A DNA stretch of 30,667 nucleotides from JAWUXM01 sp034111325. Its GTDB lineage: Bacteria; Pseudomonadota; Alphaproteobacteria; Rickettsiales; JABIRX01. The notes under the pieces were generated by a model that saw nothing but the letters and a program-made list of their open reading frames with translations, was not told the origin of the DNA and searched no databases. The stretch's first letter is position 1, and every line of letters starts with the position of its first letter. Position numbers and translations under genes: made by a program. The stretch covers positions 1 through 30,667 of the forward strand of contig JAWUXM010000040.1 of assembly GCA_034111325.1 (NCBI GenBank). The letters run 5' to 3'. This document shows, piece after piece, positions 25,401 through 30,667 of this stretch.

Positions 25401-25667
25401 ATCCCTAATGTTTTCGTGATAAATAAAGTGAAAGATGGCAGCCCACATATTGTTGATAAAATCGCCGCTCATGAAATTCATCTAGTGATTAACACCACAG
25501 GAAGCGACCCCCAAAGTATCGCTGATAGCTTTAGCATCAGGCGCACAACTTTGATTAATAAAGTGGTTTATTTCACGACAATACGTGGTGCAAAAGCAGG
25601 AGTAAAAGCAATTCAGGCTCTAAACGCCTCACCATTGCAAGTTAAGTCTCTGCAGGAATATAATTAG
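22407..25667 (+). CDS. carB: Carbamoyl-phosphate synthase large subunit
   Basis: 1086 residues, full length. The internal duplication is evident: [20 protein letters not shown] begins the carboxyphosphate half and [15 protein letters not shown] begins the carbamoyl-phosphate half. The matching ATP-grasp motifs are [14 protein letters not shown] and [17 protein letters not shown], with [16 protein letters not shown] and [16 protein letters not shown]. The last 140 residues form the MGS-like allosteric domain ([24 protein letters not shown]). It acts with CarA in the cytoplasm. Expression is presumably coupled through the 8 bp overlap. REP palindromes follow the stop. Confidence 0.97.
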   Translation: [1086 protein letters not shown]

Positions 25668-25713
25668 AAACTGTTTCGAATTAGCGTGGTAACTCTTTAA
25701 CCGCACTCTCCAC

Positions 25714-25737
25714 GTCATAGCCTGATCAGGCGATGAC
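25714..25737. repeat. REP-type palindrome with CCTGATCAGG core
   Basis: GTCATAGCCTGATCAGGCGATGAC (24 bases, nearly perfect) keeps the GTCAT...ATGAC edges of the other REPs but has a different core centred on TGATCA. It lies 47 bp after carB and may help end its transcript. Confidence 0.6.
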
Positions 25738-25772
25738 AAATACCAATTGAGGTGAGGCACTCCCCCCAAAAA

Positions 25773-25914
25773 GTCACCCTGAACTCGTTTCAGGGTCTGC
25801 TTGATTAGCAAGAAAGAAATGACAAAAAATTTATAACTATACCATCCACACTATCAAAACCAAAACTACATAATTGGCTAACTCAGCAGATCCTGAAACG
25901 AGTTCAGGATGACG
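25773..25914 (-). repeat. Composite repeat A: two inverted REPs around a conserved interior (about 142 bp)
   Basis: A left REP (GTCACCCTGAACTCG through TTTCAGGGTCTGC) and a right REP (GCAGATCCTGAAACGAGTTC through AGGATGACG) face each other. Read on the minus strand, the interior begins TCTGCTGAGTTAGCCA and ends TTTCTTGCTAATCAAGCAGA, matching composite B at 29119-29266 (TCTGCTAAGTTTGCCA; TTACTTGCGAATTAGGCAGA). It occupies the space between carB and the end of gltA, which are convergent. Confidence 0.75.
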
Positions 25915-25925
25915 CTTCTGTGATT

Positions 25926-27230
25926 TTACTTACGCTTGCGGACTGAAGTGAATTTACGTTTTTTGCGGCCAATATAGATCTGGCGAGGGCGACCGATTTT
26001 ATGGTCAGGATCTTCAATCATCTCTTTCCATTGTGAAACCCAGCCTGCGGTTCTGGCTAAAGCAAACATCACCGTAAACATCTGCACAGGGATTCCAATT
26101 GCTTTGTAGATTATACCTGAATAGAAATCGACATTTGGATAAAGTTTTCTGCTGATAAAATATTCGTCACTAAGCGCTATTCTCTCTAACTCATTAGCAA
26201 TATCAAGTAATGGATCTTTAACTTTTAACTCTTCCAAAACCTTCTTACTTTCTTCTTTTAGAACTTTCGCTCTTGGATCATAATTTTTATAAACACGATG
26301 CCCAAAACCCATCAAACGAAATGGGTCATCTTTATCTTTTGCACGTTTAATAAAGGCTGGAATATTCTTCTTATCACCTATCTGAACCAACATTTTAATA
26401 ACTTCCTCATTCGCACCGCCATGCGCTGGGCCCCAAAGAGAAGAAATCCCCGAAGCGATACATGCATATGGGTTTGCACCGCTTGAACCAGCCAAACGTA
26501 CCGTTGAAGTTGAAGCGTTTTGTTCATGGTCTGCATGTAAAATAAGCAGTTTATCCAAAGCTTTTTCGACGATTTTATTAACCTTATATTCCTCACTAGG
26601 AACCGCAAACATCATGCGTAGAAAATTCCCTGCAAAAGATAGATCATTACGTGGCGAGACAAAAGGTTGACCAACTGAATATTTATACGCCATTGCCGCC
26701 AAAGTTGGCATTTTAGCAATCATTTTATGGCAAGCTTCACGCCTTGCTGCTTCATCCATAATGTTTGTTTCATCATGATAAAAGGCAGAAAGTGAGGCAA
26801 CTGCTCCGACCATAATCGCCATTGGGTGTGCTTTTCTTGGAAAGCCACGATATAAAAAACGTAATTGTTCATGCACTAATGTGTGATGTTTGATTTCATA
26901 TTCAAACTCAGCTTTCTTTTTCTTATTCGGCAAATCTCCATAAAGCAGCAAATATGAACATTCGAGAAAGTCGCTTTTTTCGGCTAATTCTTCAATTGGG
27001 TAACCACGATAACGCAAAATCCCCTTATCGCCATCAATGTAGGTAATCGCTGATTCACAAGCCGCAGTCGACATAAACCCAGGGTCATAAGTAAAAAGAC
27101 CTGTTTTTTTGTAAAGATCACGCACATCAATCGCCGCTGGTGCCTCTGTGCCTTTTAGTTTTGAAAACTCGATGTTTTCACCAGTTTTGGAATGAACTAA
27201 TTTTACGGTTTTTTTACTAGATGTAGTCAT
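25926..27230 (-). CDS. gltA: Citrate synthase
   Basis: 434 residues, the hexameric type of Gram-negative bacteria. Active-site regions are LHADHEQNASTSTVRLAGSS, WGPAHGGANEEVIKML, GFGHRVYKNYDPRA and the aspartate in YPNVDFYSGIIYKAIGIP. The N-terminal region (FTYDPGFMSTAACESAITYI, DGDKGILRYRGYPIEELAE) is also typical. It condenses oxaloacetate and acetyl-CoA in the TCA cycle. The C terminus ends RKKRKFTSVRKRK, slightly more basic than usual. It lies 112 bp downstream of leuA, with its own promoter likely, and its stop is 11 bp from composite repeat A. Confidence 0.97.
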   Translation of the reverse strand: MTTSSKKTVKLVHSKTGENIEFSKLKGTEAPAAIDVRDLYKKTGLFTYDPGFMSTAACESAITYIDGDKGILRYRGYPIEELAEKSDFLECSYLLLYGDLPNKKKKAEFEYEIKHHTLVHEQLRFLYRGFPRKAHPMAIMVGAVASLSAFYHDETNIMDEAARREACHKMIAKMPTLAAMAYKYSVGQPFVSPRNDLSFAGNFLRMMFAVPSEEYKVNKIVEKALDKLLILHADHEQNASTSTVRLAGSSGANPYACIASGISSLWGPAHGGANEEVIKMLVQIGDKKNIPAFIKRAKDKDDPFRLMGFGHRVYKNYDPRAKVLKEESKKVLEELKVKDPLLDIANELERIALSDEYFISRKLYPNVDFYSGIIYKAIGIPVQMFTVMFALARTAGWVSQWKEMIEDPDHKIGRPRQIYIGRKKRKFTSVRKRK

Positions 27231-27283
27231 TTTTCTCTCTTTTTAGTAATTGAATTTTTTGATGGCTTGAAAATGCGCTAAAA

Positions 27284-27289
27284 ATTATA
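27284..27289 (-). promoter_or_regulatory. Candidate -10 box of gltA
   Basis: A consensus TATAAT lies on the minus strand about 55 bp upstream of the gltA ATG. The sequence 17 bp further upstream (TTATAG) is a poor -35. It is supported mainly by the consensus -10 and its position. Confidence 0.35.
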
Positions 27290-27315
27290 TTTTGCAACCA
27301 TGCTTTCTATAAGAT

Positions 27316-27337
27316 AAAAAGGGTGCAGAAAGATTAA
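27316..27337 (+). repeat. Possible relic of the hairpin family at the end of leuA
   Basis: On the minus strand the sequence AATCTTTCTGCACCCTTTTT, starting a few bases after the leuA stop, resembles the stop-side arm of copy II (AATCTGGTCTTTTTGCACCC), with a few bases lost. The opposite arm is not recognisable. This fits decay of a former sixth copy, again at a minus-strand stop codon. Confidence 0.4.
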
Positions 27338-27342
27338 TTTGA

Positions 27343-28884
27343 TTAGATTGAGATCCCTGCGACATCAGCCGGACTCCCATCTAAACGAAACATCTTATTC
27401 AACGCGCCAATATAGCTCTCCGCTGAAGCAACTAACGTATCAGTATTTGAACCATCTCCGCTGCTAATTCTGCCTTTATCATCTTCCAAACGAACTGTCA
27501 CATGTGCTTGCGCATCTGTGCCTTGGGTTACGGAATGAACCTGATATAAATCTAACTTTGCATCATGTGGGACTAATTCACGAATTGCGTTAAAAATTGC
27601 ATCAACAGGGCCATGGCCAGTAGTTTTTGCTTTTTTGCTTTCACCATCATGGCTAATTTCCAACTCTGCAACTGCATCGCCTTTTGAGCCACAATTAATT
27701 GCTAATGAAATAAATTTCACTGTGTCAGCCTCGCTTTTCCCGCTACCTAACAAAGCAATTATATCTGCATCATAGATATTTTTCTTACGATCCGCCAAAG
27801 CTTTAAATTCCACAAATGCCTTTTCAACCGCTTCATCGCTTAAACTAAAACCTAATTCTTCGATTTTATTACGGAAAGCATGGCGCCCAGAATGTTTCCC
27901 CATAACCAAAGATGAGTTTTTAAAACCAACCGATTCTGGCGTGATGATTTCATAAGTATTGCGGTCTTTCAACATGCCGTCTTGGTGAATGCCTGATTCA
28001 TGTGCAAAAGCATTCGCTCCGACTATCGCTTTGTTATTTTGCACAGCAAAACCCGTAACTCCAGAAACTAATTGCGAAGCACGAGCGATATATTCGGTAA
28101 CGATGTTTGTTTGGTAATTTAATATGTCTTTACGGGTTTTAAACGCCATGACGATTTCCTCTAACGCAGCATTCCCCGCACGTTCACCAATTCCGTTTAT
28201 CGTACATTCAACCTGCCTTGCGCCAGCCTCAACCGCCGCCAAGGAATTTGCGACTGCTAAACCTAAATCATTATGACAATGCACGGAAATTATTGCTTTA
28301 TCTATATTCGGGACATTATTTTTGATATCGCTAATTAACTGAAAATATTCCGTTGGAATAGTATAGCCAACCGTATCAGGAATATTCACCGTTTGTGCGC
28401 CAGCGCTAATCGCTGTTTCAATCGCTTTATATAAAAAATCCTTATCGCTACGCGTTGCGTCCATCCCCGACCATTCAACATCAGAACATAGGTTACGTGC
28501 TAAGGAAACTGTCTCCCTAATCGCCTCGATAACATCATCCTCGCTTTTATTGATCTGATGTTTCATGTGAATCGCGCTAGTTGAGATAAACGTATGTATA
28601 CGTCCTTTTGCACAAGGTTTAACCGCTTCTGCTGCACGTTCAATATCACCCTTTTTTGCGCGTGCTAATGAACAAATCGCTGCGTTTTTAGTTCTAGAAG
28701 CAATTGTATGTACCGCTTCAAAGTCACCATTTGAAGCAATAGCAAAACCTGCTTCGATTACATCTACCTTCATTTGATCAAGAATCTCCGCTACAGCAAT
28801 TTTCTCATTAAGGCTCATAGTCGCCCCTGCTGCCTGTTCGCCATCGCGTAATGTTGTGTCAAAAATATAAATTTGCTCAGCCAT
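27343..28884 (-). CDS. leuA: 2-isopropylmalate synthase
   Basis: 513 residues, the full bacterial LeuA form. It condenses acetyl-CoA with 2-ketoisovalerate as the first step of leucine synthesis. The catalytic TIM barrel carries FDTTLRDGEQAAGATM, EAGFAIASNGDFEAV, VNIPDTVGYTIPTEYF, SVHCHNDLGLAVANSL and NGIGERAGNAALEE. The linker has SGIHQDGMLKD. The C-terminal regulatory domain for leucine feedback is present (GKGRISSGDGSNTDTLVASA-like region), so it should be inhibitable. No other leu gene is in the window, and no leucine-rich leader peptide is seen upstream. Confidence 0.96.
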   Translation of the reverse strand: MAEQIYIFDTTLRDGEQAAGATMSLNEKIAVAEILDQMKVDVIEAGFAIASNGDFEAVHTIASRTKNAAICSLARAKKGDIERAAEAVKPCAKGRIHTFISTSAIHMKHQINKSEDDVIEAIRETVSLARNLCSDVEWSGMDATRSDKDFLYKAIETAISAGAQTVNIPDTVGYTIPTEYFQLISDIKNNVPNIDKAIISVHCHNDLGLAVANSLAAVEAGARQVECTINGIGERAGNAALEEIVMAFKTRKDILNYQTNIVTEYIARASQLVSGVTGFAVQNNKAIVGANAFAHESGIHQDGMLKDRNTYEIITPESVGFKNSSLVMGKHSGRHAFRNKIEELGFSLSDEAVEKAFVEFKALADRKKNIYDADIIALLGSGKSEADTVKFISLAINCGSKGDAVAELEISHDGESKKAKTTGHGPVDAIFNAIRELVPHDAKLDLYQVHSVTQGTDAQAHVTVRLEDDKGRISSGDGSNTDTLVASAESYIGALNKMFRLDGSPADVAGISI

Positions 28885-28921
28885 TTTATTATTAGTTTTA
28901 TGTATAAATGTGACTTCAAAG

Positions 28922-28948
28922 CTTATAACAGCCCTATGTTACAGTCAA
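28922..28948 (-). promoter_or_regulatory. Weak candidate promoter of leuA
   Basis: On the minus strand TTGACT (28943-28948) is followed by TATAAG (28922-28927) about 38 bp before the ATG. The 15 bp spacer is short, so the assignment is doubtful. The whole 28885-29351 gap (467 bp) otherwise holds REP palindromes and no gene. Confidence 0.28.
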
Positions 28949-29021
28949 CAGCCCCTTTACCCTACTTATCAAGCAATAACACGAACCTGCATATTGAAAC
29001 AATGTTATGCACCGCAAAAAT

Positions 29022-29062
29022 CGTCATCCTGAATTTATTTCAGGATCTCTGTTCCAGAGAGA
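29022..29062. repeat. REP palindrome with adjacent small hairpin
   Basis: CGTCATCCTGAATTTATTTC continues into AGGATCT, giving a CATCCTGAA/TTTCAGGAT palindrome (29022-29048). Directly after it, ATCTCT-GTTCC-AGAGAGAT forms a second hairpin. It is the same family as the REPs at 25773 and 29119 but with TTTA instead of CTCG at the centre. Confidence 0.65.
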
Positions 29063-29118
29063 TATTGAGTTTCAACAGTCCTATATTAATCGTTGAAGAG
29101 GTTAAACCTCCCTCGGGG

Positions 29119-29266
29119 CGTCATCCTGAACTCGTTTCAGGATCTGCTAAGTTTGCCAGTAGTTTAGCAGTATAGTTTTGTAGCAGCTGGCATGGGATTA
29201 TTACGAATTTCTTACTTTTTACTTACTTGCGAATTAGGCAGATCCTGAAACGAGTTCAGGATGACG
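29119..29266 (+). repeat. Composite repeat B: two inverted REPs around a conserved interior (about 148 bp)
   Basis: The left palindrome CGTCATCCTGAACTCGTTTC and the right one ending GAGTTCAGGATGACG flank an interior whose two ends match composite A read in the opposite direction. Within the interior, CTGCTAA pairs with TTAGCAG. No coding capacity is visible. It stands upstream of leuA and downstream of the gene ending at 29352. Confidence 0.75.
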
Positions 29267-29351
29267 CCCTGGGTGAGGAGTAGCTCAATAGAGAAATATT
29301 GTGTGTGGATATTGTGGGTGTTCCATGACAACAAAAAAGGTTATGCAACTA

Positions 29352-30667
29352 TTATACTCCTTTCCCTTGCCATTTCTCTTGCTGCGTAGAATCACTAGGT
29401 ATATTAGCTGCACTATCTGAATCAACATGTTTTATATCTTCAGCCAACACTCCCTTGGTCTCACCAAATGGCGGATTTCCCTTCAATTCTTCCAGTGCAC
29501 TTGCTAAATTTGGGCTCAAAACCATCCTCCCAGACACCTCCTCCATCATATCAACTTTCTTTGGCGGCGTAGGTAATGGACCAGATGTTACAGACTGCCC
29601 TGCATCAAATTGTGCCGGCAACTTCTGTGCAACCTCTAAATCACCTACTGGATTCTTGTTTTTTTGCAATTCTGCCATCTCTTTTCGTGCTGCTATCCTA
29701 GCAATCTCCTCATCATTACTAGTATCAGGCACATTTTTACCATCCTTTTGCAGATGAGCCTGTATGTTTTGATTTTTAACATCTAGGCCCTTCGGCGACA
29801 CTGATGGCTTAGGCGCGGTTGGCAATGGTGGCGCCTTAGGTTTCTCCTTAGGCTCTTCTACCTTGTCATATTTCGCCACCCTTCTGTTTGCCTCAGCAAG
29901 CGCCTTCTTATCACTCGGATTAAGAGCACCATCCTTACCCTTCGCTTCCAAGCGCTTTACTATTTGAGTATTATGATCAAACTTCTTAGCTGCTGCGACT
30001 GCTTTATTTTGCTCCCTAACAACATTTAACTGAGCACTGTTAGCGTCTTTCTGCATATCTTCTGCCCCACGCAAGTCTTCTTTAAAACCTATCTGTGCCA
30101 TATTTAGCCTTTCTTTTGCAACATGCATTTCACCAGATTTCCCTTTATAATGTGACTTATTCAACTGAGCATCTCGCTCTTTAGCCACCGCTAAATTACT
30201 GCCTACTTCACTTCTAGCTTTAGATATATCTCCGACTGTAGCTGTTAAGCCTGATTTCTCAAGCTTGGCTGCAGTTTCTTTGTACGCAGCCTCTAGCTTA
30301 GCTAGCCTTTTATCAGCCATGCCTGTAAATCCTAATTTCTTCGTTAGCGCAGCCATAGGACCACCAGCGCTAAATTTAGGGAAAACTGGTATAGACTTAC
30401 CAAATATTGTTACTCTTCTAGCTGTAAACGTCTTGCCGTTAGTTATGTTCTCTGCTTGTCTGAGTTGCTTTTCTGCTTTTGTTAAATCTTTGACCTGCCC
30501 CTTAACTATTTTTGCTTCTTGTTGCAAAGCCGCATATTTAACCGTTGCAGCACTTACCCTGTATGCGGCATCATCAAACTGTTTTTTAGCTTTGTCAGAA
30601 AGGTTGTTATATCTCGCTTGCGCCGCATCTATTTTTGCATTAAATTCCGTGCCTTTCTTCGTTCCTG
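29352..30667 (-). CDS. Lys/Ala-rich coiled-coil protein, C-terminal part (5' end outside the window)
   Basis: The frame is open from the TAA at 29352-29354 to the window edge, with no stop up to 30665, so at least 437 residues are present and the true start is not here; a TTG at 30527 is in frame but is probably internal. The N-terminal visible part is rich in Ala, Lys, Gln and Glu with helix-forming heptad-like runs (NLSDKAKKQFDDAA, VKDLTKAEKQLRQAENI, RLAKLEAAYKETAAKLEKSG). A Pro-rich segment follows (KEKPKAPPLPTAPKPSVSP), then a disordered-looking, acidic tail. I see no signal peptide, membrane segment or enzyme motif. It could be a secreted or structural protein; the family is unknown. Confidence 0.65.
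   Translation of the reverse strand, partial: GTKKGTEFNAKIDAAQARYNNLSDKAKKQFDDAAYRVSAATVKYAALQQEAKIVKGQVKDLTKAEKQLRQAENITNGKTFTARRVTIFGKSIPVFPKFSAGGPMAALTKKLGFTGMADKRLAKLEAAYKETAAKLEKSGLTATVGDISKARSEVGSNLAVAKERDAQLNKSHYKGKSGEMHVAKERLNMAQIGFKEDLRGAEDMQKDANSAQLNVVREQNKAVAAAKKFDHNTQIVKRLEAKGKDGALNPSDKKALAEANRRVAKYDKVEEPKEKPKAPPLPTAPKPSVSPKGLDVKNQNIQAHLQKDGKNVPDTSNDEEIARIAARKEMAELQKNKNPVGDLEVAQKLPAQFDAGQSVTSGPLPTPPKKVDMMEEVSGRMVLSPNLASALEELKGNPPFGETKGVLAEDIKHVDSDSAANIPSDSTQQEKWQGKGV

Noticed and set aside
25740..25770. tRNA or other small structured RNA gene after carB
   Set aside because: No cloverleaf arms or T-loop consensus were found; the pairing seen belongs to REP palindromes.
28873..29175. 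100-residue plus-strand frame upstream of leuA
   Set aside because: It is composed largely of REP palindromes and overlaps the leuA start region; no family features.

Overview
The window looks like an AT-rich alphaproteobacterium, possibly host-associated or related to Rickettsiales/Holosporales. That placement is an inference from three things: low GC by eye, the cluster rnd-kdsD-lptC/A-lptB, and the abundance of small palindromic repeats carrying the GTCATCCTGAA...TTCAGGATGAC motif. It still encodes entry enzymes for pyrimidine/arginine (carAB), leucine (leuA) and NAD (nadC) synthesis, so it is not a strongly reduced parasite. There are no rRNA or tRNA genes, transposases, phage genes or CRISPR arrays.

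Layout. 1-777: the tail of an unidentified gene and a small membrane protein (+). 1078-3965: an outer-membrane beta-barrel of the phenol-degradation 'transporter' family, then the overlapping pair cysQ-truA (-). 4052-8433: a tight plus-strand run of a surface lipoprotein subtilase, ribF, lspA, a 66-residue lipoprotein and a cytochrome b561, almost all overlapping. 8430-10555: a HipA-type kinase with a downstream, unusually long HTH partner (-). 10920-14543: the LPS cluster rnd, kdsD, a fused LptC-LptA, and lptB (-). 14617-18544: nadC (+), a DMT permease (-), nhaA and a TylF-like methyltransferase (+). 18732-21150: uvrC and pgsA (-). 21233-25667: carAB (+). 25926-28884: leuA and gltA (-). 29352 to the end: the C-terminal part of a long Lys/Ala-rich protein that runs out of the window (-).

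The most interesting content is between the genes. A family of 125-127 bp near-palindromes occurs five times (956, 2329, 10800, 12846, 18609), always in the same orientation and always touching, or within 2 bp of, the stop codon of a minus-strand gene. The arms differ between copies but stay paired. Every non-Watson-Crick pair I could align is G-T when read on the plus strand and none is A-C, which points to a structured RNA read antisense to the adjoining genes. A second family is a composite element of about 145 bp made of two inverted REP palindromes around a conserved interior. Two copies in opposite orientation bracket gltA-leuA.

Envelope and surface functions dominate the coding part: KDO synthesis and LPS export, lipoprotein maturation, two lipoproteins, phosphatidylglycerol synthesis, an outer-membrane barrel and an Na+/H+ antiporter. 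Housekeeping DNA repair, tRNA modification and central metabolism make up most of the rest.
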